Origin: Bythopirellula polymerisocia | Lineage (GTDB): Bacteria; Planctomycetota; Planctomycetia; Pirellulales; Lacipirellulaceae | DNA: 64,000 bases | Assembly (NCBI RefSeq): GCF_007860015.1 | Contig: NZ_SJPS01000002.1 | Location: forward strand, 682,898-746,897 | Direction of reading: 5' to 3' | In this document: positions 54,937 to 64,000 of the stretch, piece after piece | How the letters are laid out: every line of letters starts with the position of its first letter | How positions within the stretch are numbered: the stretch's first letter is position 1 | Translations under genes and position numbers: made by a program | Notes under the pieces: model-generated | The model's database searches: none | Told to the model about the DNA's origin: nothing | The model's input: only the letters and a program-made list of their open reading frames with translations

Positions 54937-56319
54937 TTATTTGGGTGCGATCGCATCTACTTTGCGGTCTGTCACCGGGTACCACTCGGTTAGCAGTCCG
55001 CGCAGCTCCTTCACTAACTCGGGTTTCTGAGATGCCAGATTGACAGTTTCCTTTGGGTCGGCCTGCAAATCAAATAACTGCGGCTCGCCGCTTTGGGGTG
55101 GAAACTTTAACTTCCCCGGTTGGCCATCGTAAGTGAGCAGAAGCTTGTCGTAACCGCGTATCACCCAACGATAGAGGAGTGACGCTTGTGGGTTTTCAAT
55201 ATCGGCAATATCATGTGCAAACGATTCACCAAAGATTACATTTCGCTTGATCGGAGTTCCTTCTTGCAAACTGGGCAGCAGATTGAGCCCTGGCAAATTG
55301 TGCGGGATCTCTGCCTCTACCGCCGCCAAAATAGTTGGGACGATATCAATGCTGCTGCAAAGTTCATGCCGCTCGTCCGGCTTCAATTTGTCTGGCCATC
55401 GAAACATGATTGGCGTTCTCGTGCCCCCCTCGTACGGGCTAAGTTTGGAACGTTCGGCAAAGCCCCCGCTGTCTGGGTTTGGTATCCAACCATTGTCAGT
55501 GACATATATCACCAGTGTATTATCCGCGATTCCCATTTCATCTAGCTGATCGAGTAGCTCCCCACAGGTTTCATCGAACCAATCACACATCGCGTAATAG
55601 GCCGCAATCGATTTCGGTCGACCCTCCTTCCTGTACTTCGCCAGGATTCGCTCGGGCGGATCATGTGGCTCGTGTGGCAAGAACGGTGCATACCATAGAA
55701 AGAATGGCTTGCCAGCCGCTGTCGCGGTCTCGATGAAATCATAAACTGGCTGCATTCCTTCGCGGCCAATCTTTAGGCCAGCGTCGCCGTGTCGTCCGCC
55801 TCGTTCGGGAAAACCACGCGTCATCCCGTGCGTGAATCCGCCACGGCCGTAACTACCCTCCCACCATTTTCCGCACTGAAAGCTAAGGTATCCCTTCTCG
55901 GCTAACATCTGCGGGACCGTAGGATGCTTGTCGATGTTTGCAATCAACATCTCACGGGCATCAGTCCCTGTTCGCTCAGCGTGCGCGCGGTTCGCGGCGG
56001 TGGGAGCGGGGTCGTTGCCAGTAATCCCGTGTTGATGTGCATAAAGTCCAGTCACCAGCGTCATCAGTGACGGCCGACACAGGGCAGTAGGCACGTACCC
56101 GCGACGAAACGTCACACTTTCCCGCGCGAGCTTATCCAGATTGGGCGACTCTATGGCCTCATGCCCCATGAATCCGTAGTCGGTCCAGGATTGATCGTCA
56201 GATAATATCAAGACAATATTGGGTGGCGCTTCTGCAGCAGTCACTTTAGTCGTTGGAACTAGGGGCGGGAGCAACGCAATGAGCGTTACGAATACGGCTC
56301 TGATTTTATTCGGTTTCAT
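54937..56319 (-). CDS. secreted sulfatase with a CRPSL active-site variant
   Basis: A 460-residue protein from the ATG at 56319, with AAGGA about 10 bases upstream. A signal peptide (residues about 1-29, ending VTAAEA) precedes the sulfatase fold: NIVLILSDDQSW (metal Asp pair at about 41-42), the active-site region ALCRPSLMTLVTGLYAHQHG with Cys at 81, and YVTDNGWIPNP (metal region). The usual sulfatase motif is C-x-P-S-R; here the Arg is Leu (C-R-P-S-L). The Cys that is converted to formylglycine is retained. It is probably periplasmic. It ends the rhamnose gene cluster. Confidence 0.9.
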   Translation of the reverse strand: MKPNKIRAVFVTLIALLPPLVPTTKVTAAEAPPNIVLILSDDQSWTDYGFMGHEAIESPNLDKLARESVTFRRGYVPTALCRPSLMTLVTGLYAHQHGITGNDPAPTAANRAHAERTGTDAREMLIANIDKHPTVPQMLAEKGYLSFQCGKWWEGSYGRGGFTHGMTRGFPERGGRHGDAGLKIGREGMQPVYDFIETATAAGKPFFLWYAPFLPHEPHDPPERILAKYRKEGRPKSIAAYYAMCDWFDETCGELLDQLDEMGIADNTLVIYVTDNGWIPNPDSGGFAERSKLSPYEGGTRTPIMFRWPDKLKPDERHELCSSIDIVPTILAAVEAEIPHNLPGLNLLPSLQEGTPIKRNVIFGESFAHDIADIENPQASLLYRWVIRGYDKLLLTYDGQPGKLKFPPQSGEPQLFDLQADPKETVNLASQKPELVKELRGLLTEWYPVTDRKVDAIAPK

Positions 56320-56656
56320 GTTTTTCTTTTCCTTGTAAGCAAGTTGCAATTAAAAATCACAGAATCTGGAGTTGTCTTGAAAATGGCGAAAACTAGTCAC
56401 GGAACAGATGCGAGTTAATTAGTACGTTGTTCGGTGGCGATGCCAGAACACACCAAGTCACGGAAGAATCCAGAACGTTAGACAAGATCGCCTGGCAGTG
56501 CGTGAAGAATGTGTATTCCATAGACAATTCAACCAGTCTAAAGGAACTAAGGCAGTCTGAGTTCTCATTTTTTCTTAGGCGGGATGATTGGGACGAGCCA
56601 GGAAATAACTGACTACTTTGTTGTTAACCATCTCGTTCAAACAGGCCATTGTCTTC
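56320..56656. other. spacer between the dehydrogenase and sulfatase genes
   Basis: About 335 bases between two minus-strand genes. A 61-codon frame on the plus strand at 56427-56612 has no family features and is not used. The sulfatase may have its own promoter here. Confidence 0.4.
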
Positions 56657-57847
56657 TCATCTGTTGCTCATGGTGCTCCCAGCCGACCCAGTTATTTCGG
56701 ATCGGACAAGAAAAGCGGGGAAGTCCTCTGTTCTCTCGCAGCAAATTTGTTCCATCACCTGCTGTAACTGGAGTTTTAGGATTGCGATCGTATGGTCACC
56801 ACCACGGTTGCCTAGGGCAGCCGTTCCGTACATGAACGCTCGTCCCATGAAGGTGAATTTTGCTCCACAAGCCATAGTGCGAGCGATGTCCGGCCCAGAC
56901 CTCAGCCCGCTGTCCATCATCACGGTGATTTGATCACCGAAACTCTCTGCAATCGAAGCAAGCGGTTTGATGGCTGATTGCCCAGCATCCAATTGTCGTC
57001 CGCCATGGTTGGATACGATAATGCCGTCGAGCCCCAAGCGAATTGCTCGGTCGGCATCCGCCTCACTGGCAACGCCCTTGAGCACCAATTTGCCGGGCCA
57101 CATGTCTCGAATCGGTTTGATTCGTTCTTCGTTCAAACGTCCCGAGAACGTCTTGTTCATGAACGCTCCAAGTTGTTTCAGGTTAAGGCCTGCTGGCATG
57201 TAAGGACGAAGCGTCTCAAAATTAGGCTGGCCATGAAGGAGTGTATGAATGGCCCAGTTGGGTTTACCACAAATCTGAAGAATGTTCTGGACCGACATTT
57301 TCGGAGGCATTGCCAAACCATTGCGAATGTCGCGTGGCCGATAGCCGAATGTTGGTACGTCGCAAAGGATGACTAGAACGGGACAGCCAGCTGCTTCGGC
57401 TCGTCTAATGATGTCGTCGCGGACGCTTTCCTCGGCGGGATGATACAGCTGAAACCAAGCTTGCCCCTCGGTTATTTCGGAAATTGTTTCGATACTTGCA
57501 GTGGACACTGTGCTAAGAACAAATGGCACGTTGTGCTTAAATGCTGCGCGAGCAAGTATCTCGGGAGATTTTGGCCACATCAATCCCTGCAAGCCAACCG
57601 GTGCGATTCCAAATGGTGCAGAGTAAGTATGGCCGAACAGCTTCGTTCGCATGTCACTGCCACGATGCTCGGCCAGATACTGCGGTATCAATTCGACATC
57701 GCGAATATCTGCAGTGTTGCGATGTAGATTCACATCCTCGTTGCACCCGCCATCGAGATACTCGAACGCAAATCGAGGAATTCGCCGTCGCGCTCGTTCA
57801 CGCAGGTCATCAACACTCGGATACCGTGTGTCGTATTCTAGTTCCAC
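56657..57847 (-). CDS. FMN-dependent alpha-hydroxy-acid dehydrogenase (LldD-like)
   Basis: A 396-residue enzyme starting with GTG at 57847, ten bases after the aldolase stop. Motifs are the N-terminal FAFEYLDGGCNEDV, APVGLQGLMWP, STVSTASIETISE, WFQLYHP, LVLKGVASEADADRA and the catalytic region IIVSNHGGRQLDAG, followed by VMMDSGLRSGPDIAR and the flavin-phosphate site. The family oxidises L-lactate, glycolate or similar 2-hydroxy acids. In an L-rhamnose cluster it could oxidise L-lactate made from lactaldehyde (inference). No signal peptide. Confidence 0.9.
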   Translation of the reverse strand: MELEYDTRYPSVDDLRERARRRIPRFAFEYLDGGCNEDVNLHRNTADIRDVELIPQYLAEHRGSDMRTKLFGHTYSAPFGIAPVGLQGLMWPKSPEILARAAFKHNVPFVLSTVSTASIETISEITEGQAWFQLYHPAEESVRDDIIRRAEAAGCPVLVILCDVPTFGYRPRDIRNGLAMPPKMSVQNILQICGKPNWAIHTLLHGQPNFETLRPYMPAGLNLKQLGAFMNKTFSGRLNEERIKPIRDMWPGKLVLKGVASEADADRAIRLGLDGIIVSNHGGRQLDAGQSAIKPLASIAESFGDQITVMMDSGLRSGPDIARTMACGAKFTFMGRAFMYGTAALGNRGGDHTIAILKLQLQQVMEQICCERTEDFPAFLVRSEITGSAGSTMSNR

Positions 57848-57857
57848 CGTGTTTATC

Positions 57858-59150
57858 TCAGTTCAGGTTAAAGGCCGTACCATGTTCGTTGATGACATCG
57901 CTTGACATGACTGACACTTCGCCGATCGCACCGGCGTTGATCACAGCTTCGGCAGTCGACTCAAGTACTTCCAATCGGTCGAAGGCATCCAATACCGTTG
58001 AGCCTGTGACGAGAACTCCGTCATTCTGCAAAATGGCAGCTGGGTTCTTAGCGCTTACGAAATCGGCGATACGATCATCGTCGCGGTATTGGATCCCGTA
58101 TGGCACTCGCTGGACGTCTCGCAAGAAAACGTAGCTTTCGGGGATTGTGCGTACATCTAACGACTCATTCGTCACACTGAAGGCTGTTGCGTTGACCGGA
58201 TGAGCAAAAACAATTGCTTGCACTTGCAGATGTTTCTCATAGATTGCTTGATGGGCCCGTGAAGCTCGGCTTGCCTGCTTTCCAGATTCTCTCTGGTCAC
58301 CTTGAACCAAAACAAGGTCTTCCACGCAAAGTTTCTCACGGTCATTCTGTGTCGGCGTGATTAGAAAGGAGTGATTGTCTACGCGTGCAGAAAAGCTGCC
58401 CTCTGTGCTGATGAAAAGTCTTTGTCGGCATCCGCGTTGAACGAATTCGCAAAGTTGCTTTCGTAGTTCTAGTTCGTGTGCAGATGCCGCAGCTGGGGCG
58501 TAAGAAACAAAATCCACACCACGAGCGGCTGCTTGTTGCAATTGGTCGTCATTTAGAAAACGAACTTCTCCCAATTGATTCGCTTTTACGAGTATTTTTC
58601 CTGCAAATTCAAACGCCTCGAATCGCTCGAAAGCACGAGCCAAATCAGGACCACCAACAATCACGCCATGGTTTTCCAGGATTACACTATCGCATCCGGC
58701 AGAGAATGTGCCAGCAATGCTTTTTCCAAGTGCTTCGCTGCCAGGACACGCGTAGGGGGCAAATCCGACTTCGCCGCAGACACTATGCGCCTGAGGAAAG
58801 AGACGAGTGTTTGGTGACTGCCGACAGATGCTAAACGCCACCAGCGCGACAGGATGTGCATGAACTATCGCATGAATATTGGGGCGTACTTGATAGATCG
58901 CCTTATGGAACGGAAACTCGGAGGAGGGTGGATGCAAGCCATCGATCGTGCCGTCGGCACGCACGCAGACAATGTCGTTGCGTGTTAACTTGCCTTTGTC
59001 AACACGTGCCGGAGTTACCCAAATGTCGCCGTTGTCGTCACGAATCGACAGATTGCCTCCTGAAGTTGTTGTCATGCGATAGCGGTAAATGCGGTCCATC
59101 GTACGTATGATATTGTCTCGTGGATGGATAAGGTTTCGCATTTTGCTCAC
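57858..59150 (-). CDS. tandem class II aldolase, second half degenerate
   Basis: A 430-residue protein starting with GTG at 59150 (AAGGGA upstream; an ATG three codons later is possible). It consists of two copies of the class II aldolase/adducin fold. The first half has the metal site: Glu78 in SSEFPFH, His97 and His99 in VHAHP, His161 in [11 protein letters not shown], and GGNLSIR. In the second half the equivalents are Ala296, Phe315, His317 and Asp377, so three of four key residues are missing. A one-domain enzyme such as rhamnulose- or fuculose-1-phosphate aldolase is about 220-270 residues. The first half should be catalytic. In this cluster the substrate is probably L-rhamnulose or its phosphate, which yields lactaldehyde and dihydroxyacetone (phosphate). 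Confidence 0.85.
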   Translation of the reverse strand: MSKMRNLIHPRDNIIRTMDRIYRYRMTTTSGGNLSIRDDNGDIWVTPARVDKGKLTRNDIVCVRADGTIDGLHPPSSEFPFHKAIYQVRPNIHAIVHAHPVALVAFSICRQSPNTRLFPQAHSVCGEVGFAPYACPGSEALGKSIAGTFSAGCDSVILENHGVIVGGPDLARAFERFEAFEFAGKILVKANQLGEVRFLNDDQLQQAAARGVDFVSYAPAAASAHELELRKQLCEFVQRGCRQRLFISTEGSFSARVDNHSFLITPTQNDREKLCVEDLVLVQGDQRESGKQASRASRAHQAIYEKHLQVQAIVFAHPVNATAFSVTNESLDVRTIPESYVFLRDVQRVPYGIQYRDDDRIADFVSAKNPAAILQNDGVLVTGSTVLDAFDRLEVLESTAEAVINAGAIGEVSVMSSDVINEHGTAFNLN

Positions 59151-59207
59151 GCCAACATCCCTTTCTCTCTGGGAGAGACCTTACTTCTCCAAAAAATCAA
59201 AACGACT

Positions 59208-59402
59208 TCAAATTTCGACTTCTGTCGCATCCACAGGTAATCTTCGGCTCATCCAAACCGGTGTGGCGATGAACCAACCAATAGTACCGGCCAGCGCAGA
59301 CCATTTGACAACGTCGAGGCCAATCGCACCGGTGAAGTACAGCAAGCAAGGAACAATAACAAAACCAAGCGATATCAGAGAAGCAATTCTGACCGTATTC
59401 AT
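59208..59402 (-). CDS. small two-TM membrane protein in the rhamnose operon
   Basis: A 64-residue protein from the ATG at 59402 (MNTVRIASLISLGFVIVPCL). Two hydrophobic segments (about 4-24 and 30-50) and a charged tail. It lies 46 bases after the transporter gene and 58 before the aldolase gene. It may assist the transporter. No family was recognised. Confidence 0.62.
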   Translation of the reverse strand: MNTVRIASLISLGFVIVPCLLYFTGAIGLDVVKWSALAGTIGWFIATPVWMSRRLPVDATEVEI

Positions 59403-59447
59403 TTCAGTTCCATTAGTTAAGACTCGGCTGCATAATCGCATGATGAA

Positions 59448-60878
59448 TTACGATGAAGTAACAGCAGAATCTTGCGTGATCTTGCTGAGAACGAGATACA
59501 GCATTCCGCACGCGAACCAGCAGGGAATCACAGCGTATGCAGCAAACAAACCATGTTGAAAAATCAGATAAAGCCCCACTGCAACCGGCAATAGCCACGC
59601 GATCATCACCGCTATGCTGACTTGCATTCCGCTATGAATAGCGTACTCCTCACGAAGTCCAAGCTTCTTCATCAGGTAGAAGTCGACGAAGATGACCGCT
59701 CCCATAGGGCCAAGCACAGTGCCGTAGGTTCCAACGAACCCAAGCAACTGAGCCGACAAGTTCGGGAAGGCCCCGGCGATGGTTGCGACTGCGCCGGCAA
59801 CCAACGTCATTGCTGTGCGTGAGCTTTTTGGTAGCACGCCTTGGAACGCCAATCCGGCGCGATAAATCGTCGGATTCGCGGTGGTCCAACCTGCGATGAC
59901 CACACAAATAATGCCGGTCCACCCAAGTGATTGGAACGCAAGCAACCCGGGATTGGCATTGATCTTGCCGTCTGATCCTAGAGCTAACTCGGGCTGGAGC
60001 TTGATGAGCGCCGCCAGCATCAACGCGGCAGCTATCCACGCCATGTAATGCCCGAGGAACATGCCAATTGCTGGCGCCCACCCGGATGCTTTGCTGCGAG
60101 CAAAACGGAAGATGGAGAGGTCAGCCATTCCCAAGTGCATCGCTCCATTACATAACCAGGCGAAGACAACAATCTGCCAGAATCCAAACTTCTGCGGGCC
60201 ATTTTTCTCTTGTACGAAAGCAATTGCGTCCGTCCAGTACTTGCCTTCCGACAGGGCACTCAAGTTGGTTGCTTCCATTAGTCCCAGCGAGACGATTCCG
60301 CAGGCTGCGAATACAACAATCATCCAGGGCGCAGCAATATTTGCAATGCAGGCGACCGTTTCGTATCCCCCTGCGGCAACCACCGCGATAACGACACCAA
60401 CAATCGCAACCAAGACTGTGAATGAAGGACTACTCAAACCAAACATGTCGGCTGGCACATGGAAAGTGATCTCAAACGGCACACCCACTGCGGATGCGGA
60501 AACGGTCACCATTGCTCCAGCCAGGAAACAGAACAGTAGTCCGTTCACAAGGTTGTAGAACTTGACCAGCGAGCTGCCGGCGATGCGTTCCAGTTGGTAG
60601 TACAAAGTCAATCTCTTGGTCACTGCGATTGGCACCACCAAAAAACGCCAAGTCAGAACCGATAAGAGATTTCCTAGGAGCAACCCCAAGATCAAGTCGG
60701 ATAGGCTGGCACCGGCTGCCAGAAACAAGGGCCCGATCATAAACTCTGTGCCCGCCGCGTGTTCCCCCGCGTACATGCCCCAAAACTTGCCCGAACCCAA
60801 AAGAGCTGAGTCTGGCACCGGTTCACGTTCAAATTCCCTGCCTGAGCTTGAAGTTACTTCTCTCACGAGTGCTGCCAT
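59448..60878 (-). CDS. NCS1-like (purine/cytosine permease type) transporter
   Basis: A 476-residue polytopic protein with about twelve membrane segments. The N-terminal 'GKFWGMYAGEHAAGTEFMIGPLFLAAGASLSDLILGLLLGN' matches the first two TM helices of the NCS1 family. The family normally carries nucleobases or related compounds. The position between rhaA and the aldolase gene suggests a sugar or sugar-derivative substrate, which would be an unusual specificity and is inferred from context only. Confidence 0.82.
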   Translation of the reverse strand: MAALVREVTSSSGREFEREPVPDSALLGSGKFWGMYAGEHAAGTEFMIGPLFLAAGASLSDLILGLLLGNLLSVLTWRFLVVPIAVTKRLTLYYQLERIAGSSLVKFYNLVNGLLFCFLAGAMVTVSASAVGVPFEITFHVPADMFGLSSPSFTVLVAIVGVVIAVVAAGGYETVACIANIAAPWMIVVFAACGIVSLGLMEATNLSALSEGKYWTDAIAFVQEKNGPQKFGFWQIVVFAWLCNGAMHLGMADLSIFRFARSKASGWAPAIGMFLGHYMAWIAAALMLAALIKLQPELALGSDGKINANPGLLAFQSLGWTGIICVVIAGWTTANPTIYRAGLAFQGVLPKSSRTAMTLVAGAVATIAGAFPNLSAQLLGFVGTYGTVLGPMGAVIFVDFYLMKKLGLREEYAIHSGMQVSIAVMIAWLLPVAVGLYLIFQHGLFAAYAVIPCWFACGMLYLVLSKITQDSAVTSS

Positions 60879-60916
60879 GGTTGGTGATTCGTTCCTAACT
60901 CATTGGTGTGGGGAAA

Positions 60917-62206
60917 TCATACTTGCTGCGCGTGCATCCCTGGACTTCTTTTGCTTTGCACGTCGGCCTCGTACTGCCGCACTTTCTCTAACCAATGTGC
61001 ACCAATCGGAACATCGGCTGATTGGCAGTAGTAATCCCACACAGCGCCTATCGGCATTGTTTTTTGCTCTTCCATCAAGGCCAATCGGGCTGTGTAGTCA
61101 CCGTCTCGCTCAAGCCGTTGCAGCGTTGCGGTCGGTTCCAATAATGCAGCGAGCAAAGCCTTCAGTGCGTTACGAGTTCCGATCGCCCATGCGGCGACAC
61201 GATTGATGCTAGCGTCAAAGAAATCTAGTCCGATGTGTACTCGATCCAAGTAACCACCACGCACAATCTCCAGCATGATCGCTTGAAGTTCATCGCTGTA
61301 GGTCACTACATGGTCGCTATCCCAGTGAACTCCACGACTGACATGTAGTAGCAGCTCTGGGACGAATATCAAAGTGGAAGAAATCTTGTCTGAGATCACC
61401 TCGGTTGGATGAAAGTGTCCGGCGTCAAGACACAAAACTTTGTTTCTCGAAATCGCGTAGCCCATGTAGAATTCGTGAGATCCCACAACGTAGCTTTCGC
61501 TACCAATGCCGAACAGTTTGCTCTCAACCGCATCTAGCGTGTGACTTGGCGACAGAGGCTCTGCGAAGATTGCGTCCAACGACGCAGCCAATCGTTCACG
61601 TGGCGCCTTTCGATTTGCCGGGGTGTCCTTGTATCCGTCGGGCACCCAGAAATTGTTGATGCATGGGTTGCCCTGCGCTGCGCCCATTGCTGCGGCAATC
61701 TTGCGACACGCGATTCCGTGGTCAATCCAGAAATGTCGGATGCTTGGATCGGAGTGCGCTAGCGTAAACCCGTCAGCCGCCTTGTCATGCGAGAAATAGC
61801 TTGGGTTAAAGTCCAAACTCACCCCCTGGCTTCGTGACCAGTCAATCCAATTCTGAAAGTGTTCGATCTCCATTTCGTCGCGACCGACCGGGCCGTTGAA
61901 CTCACCGTAGAGGGCGTGCAAATTCAATCTATGCCTACCAGGAATGAGTGAATAAGCCAACTCCAGATCGCTCTGAAGTTCTCCCGACGTCCTAGCGCGT
62001 CCGGGGTAATTACCCGTGACCGCAAGCCCGTTGCCGAGATTGCCAACGTTTCCTTCAAATCCGGCAACGTCGTCACCCTGCCAGCAGTGAATCGAGATTG
62101 CAACAGATCTCAATCGATCCAATGCGGCTTCGACGTCCACTCCAAGCGAATCATATTGCTCTTGCGCGAGTTGAAAAGCTGCCTCGATATTGGTTGTTTT
62201 GCTCAT
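60917..62206 (-). CDS. rhaA: L-rhamnose isomerase
   Basis: A 429-residue enzyme of normal length. Family sequence is clear: [68 protein letters not shown], and the metal-site region [20 protein letters not shown]. It converts L-rhamnose to L-rhamnulose using Mn2+/Zn2+. It precedes the transporter gene by 38 bases. The next step normally needs rhamnulokinase (rhaB), which is absent from this window. Confidence 0.95.
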   Translation of the reverse strand: MSKTTNIEAAFQLAQEQYDSLGVDVEAALDRLRSVAISIHCWQGDDVAGFEGNVGNLGNGLAVTGNYPGRARTSGELQSDLELAYSLIPGRHRLNLHALYGEFNGPVGRDEMEIEHFQNWIDWSRSQGVSLDFNPSYFSHDKAADGFTLAHSDPSIRHFWIDHGIACRKIAAAMGAAQGNPCINNFWVPDGYKDTPANRKAPRERLAASLDAIFAEPLSPSHTLDAVESKLFGIGSESYVVGSHEFYMGYAISRNKVLCLDAGHFHPTEVISDKISSTLIFVPELLLHVSRGVHWDSDHVVTYSDELQAIMLEIVRGGYLDRVHIGLDFFDASINRVAAWAIGTRNALKALLAALLEPTATLQRLERDGDYTARLALMEEQKTMPIGAVWDYYCQSADVPIGAHWLEKVRQYEADVQSKRSPGMHAQQV

Positions 62207-62426
62207 CGAATTCCAGAGGTACAGGTTGCTTTGGTGGTCATCGAAATGACCGATATCTTTTTGCGTAAGGTGGAAATGCGGACACTAATCGCTCCGATCA
62301 CAACGTTGTCGATTCCACCTTAGGATCCGAGTTTATAGCAGCCATCGACGTCTGTTTCGCCGATGGACGGTTGATCTACCAGGATACCACCTTGCGATGC
62401 AAGGGCTGAAAGGTGACCGGAAACAC

Positions 62427-64000
62427 TCATTGGCGTCGACTCCTTAAGAACGCAATACCGATTAGCATCAACAGCAAGTTATTTGGCTCAGGCACAGTTG
62501 CTGATGAAGCACTCAGTAGCGAGGGGGCACCGTAATTATTTTGCCATGCTGCAAGCCCAGCGAGTGTGCCATCGTTACGCTGCCACTCCAGGAAGTCGGC
62601 CCCGTCGACATCGCCGTCGTTGTCGAAGTCGCCGGAGATTAAGTGAACCACGGCAGTGATCGCGACGTTGTCGATCCACAGATCGTGGCCGCCGGAACCA
62701 TCACCGTCTCCACTCGAGAAAGCCAGCAAAAAATCGACGCTGCCACCCACTTCGAGTGTGTTGTCGGCAAGTCCTAACAAGGAATGGCTGATGTCGTCAT
62801 GAGCATAGTTGTCCCAGGCACCAGCAACGTGAGTGATCTCGTCGTCGGCGGATGTGTAAATCACGCCGTTGGATATATCTCCCGAAGCAACGCTCAATTC
62901 GTAGGCTCGGGCTGCCTTGGGACGGAAGGCGTAGGCATTAAAATGAAAGCCGTCTAATTCCAAATCTTCCGTGCCGTTGTTAGTGATCGTGAAAGTGATC
63001 GTGCCGCCGGTGGTAGCGTTAGGCAACTCCAGGTTTTCATTCTGCACACCATCCCCGGCTACAGTGCTTGCTGTTGGGGGGCCCGCAAAGGTTCCCCAAT
63101 CACCGTCAGCACTTGCGCCCCGCCCGTCAGTTGTATGCCAATTGAGCCCTTCAGTGGTCGTCACAGCTGACCCAGTAACACCGGCCGCAGTTACGGATGC
63201 AGTGGGGGTAGCACCACTATCCCAGGTGGCCCAGCCGGCGATGAGAGTGCCGTAGGTAGGCGGCTCAGGTACGACGGTTCTGAATTCAAGAATGTGCAGT
63301 GGGCTCCCGGTCGGATTGGTAGGGTGACTGCTCGTGGCTTCTTCTTGAACGAAAATTGACAATATCCCTTCATCAAACAATCGCTTGTTGTCTAGCAACG
63401 GTGTGCCTGTGTAATTGCGGGTTTGGTCTCGGTAGAGAATCTCCCAGTCTGCATAACCGCCCGTGATTTTCTCCGCTCCGGCGATGACTAGGTCGTCGCT
63501 TTGGGTGTAGAGACCGAAAAGATTGCCCTGGCTATCCACACCGATCCTGGGGCGTTCTCCTACCGGTGTGTCCACGGGTAATCGGTTAACGTCCCAAACA
63601 CCTGTCAATGGGTCACGGTAATAATGGTGGTAAGCGGAATCACCCGTGAAGAAAGTCCCATCACCCGGCTGCCACTCAAAACCCGGTTCTTGTCGACGGT
63701 GATACATCAGCACGTGAACGCCACCCTCATGATCGACGATCTGCCCTTGTTGGTTGATCAATGCCTGGCGACGATCAAGATCGACAACCTCAATGCCAGG
63801 AGAATTTAATGTGATCGGTGAGCTATTTGTCCCTACTTGCACATCCGCATTATTCCGCCAGGTAACTCCCTTGTCATCACTATAGGCGTACATGATGTCA
63901 TGATTTCCATCCTGGGTGCCTTCACGCCACGTCCAAGTCGTATGTAACCTGCCGGTACTGTCGGCATGGAATCCGTTGTGGTAAGAATTGCGATCGTTCG
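62427..64000 (-). CDS. BNR_4-type beta-propeller protein with dockerin-like loop and PEP-CTERM (5' cut by window)
   Basis: The frame is open to position 64000, so at least 524 residues are present and the N-terminus lies outside. The start of the visible part has NDRNSYHNGFHADSTGRLH, HDIMYAYSDDKGVTWRNN and similar BNR_4 patterns, followed by a beta-rich middle domain (about residues 245-430), the Ca-loop-like GDFDNDGDVDGADFLEWQR, and a PEP-CTERM signal (VPEPNNLLLMLIGIAFLRSR). Some BNR_4 proteins are polysaccharide lyases or rhamnosidase-like enzymes. The gene lies upstream of rhaA, so release of rhamnose from a polysaccharide is a plausible role. Confidence 0.82.
   Translation of the reverse strand, partial: NDRNSYHNGFHADSTGRLHTTWTWREGTQDGNHDIMYAYSDDKGVTWRNNADVQVGTNSSPITLNSPGIEVVDLDRRQALINQQGQIVDHEGGVHVLMYHRRQEPGFEWQPGDGTFFTGDSAYHHYYRDPLTGVWDVNRLPVDTPVGERPRIGVDSQGNLFGLYTQSDDLVIAGAEKITGGYADWEILYRDQTRNYTGTPLLDNKRLFDEGILSIFVQEEATSSHPTNPTGSPLHILEFRTVVPEPPTYGTLIAGWATWDSGATPTASVTAAGVTGSAVTTTEGLNWHTTDGRGASADGDWGTFAGPPTASTVAGDGVQNENLELPNATTGGTITFTITNNGTEDLELDGFHFNAYAFRPKAARAYELSVASGDISNGVIYTSADDEITHVAGAWDNYAHDDISHSLLGLADNTLEVGGSVDFLLAFSSGDGDGSGGHDLWIDNVAITAVVHLISGDFDNDGDVDGADFLEWQRNDGTLAGLAAWQNNYGAPSLLSASSATVPEPNNLLLMLIGIAFLRSRRQ

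Noticed and set aside
56427..56612. A 61-codon frame upstream of the sulfatase gene
   Set aside because: No ribosome-binding site and no recognisable sequence; the region is the spacer of two opposite-strand genes.

Overview
The window looks like a chromosome segment of a planctomycete, most likely of the Pirellulales. The grounds are a protein built of YTV-type repeats, PEP-CTERM sorted proteins (one with a dockerin-like calcium loop just before the sorting signal), an LRR protein whose N-terminus has the usual planctomycete 'RRWFRFS-RSLL' membrane anchor, many long secreted proteins of unknown role, a sulfatase, and moderate GC content. This assignment rests on recognised protein style, not on a marker gene.

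Positions 1-37200 are mostly core genes. They include an EPSCGC-repeat protein, a DedA membrane protein, ApbE, a phosphohexomutase, MtaB, PanB, a DCC-family thiol protein, a TolC-type lipoprotein, tmk-yjbQ-Memo-like (AmmeMemoRadiSam B), a PIN toxin pair whose toxin lacks its first catalytic Asp, a GntR-ABC efflux operon with an overlapping promoter and operator, an acetolactate synthase-aldehyde dehydrogenase pair, an aminotransferase, a double-parvulin foldase, the translation cluster rpsB-tsf // pyrH-frr split by a terminator, a 3'(2'),5'-bisphosphate nucleotidase, tRNA-Gln(TTG) and Rex.

Positions 37200-54900 are an accessory region. A YTV/YKVC cysteine-rich repeat protein comes first. Two nearly identical IS21-family elements (2516 bp each, inverted, two base differences noticed in istA) then bracket about 7.9 kb. 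That interval holds a WD40 gene cut by the IS, a PEP-CTERM protein, BON and CBS domain proteins, a two-TM ion channel, small ORFs and an LRR protein. Remnants of other genes and of a DDE transposase lie beside the IS copies, together with several dispersed palindromic repeats.

Positions 54900-64000 are an L-rhamnose and sulfated-sugar locus, all on the minus strand. In order of transcription it holds a beta-propeller BNR_4/PEP-CTERM protein (cut by the window end), L-rhamnose isomerase, an NCS1-like transporter, a small two-TM protein, a tandem class II aldolase with a degenerate second half, an FMN-dependent alpha-hydroxy-acid dehydrogenase and a sulfatase. No rhamnulokinase is present in the visible part. 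The genes suggest release, uptake and cleavage of L-rhamnose from a sulfated rhamnose-containing glycan, with the lactaldehyde product going towards lactate and pyruvate.
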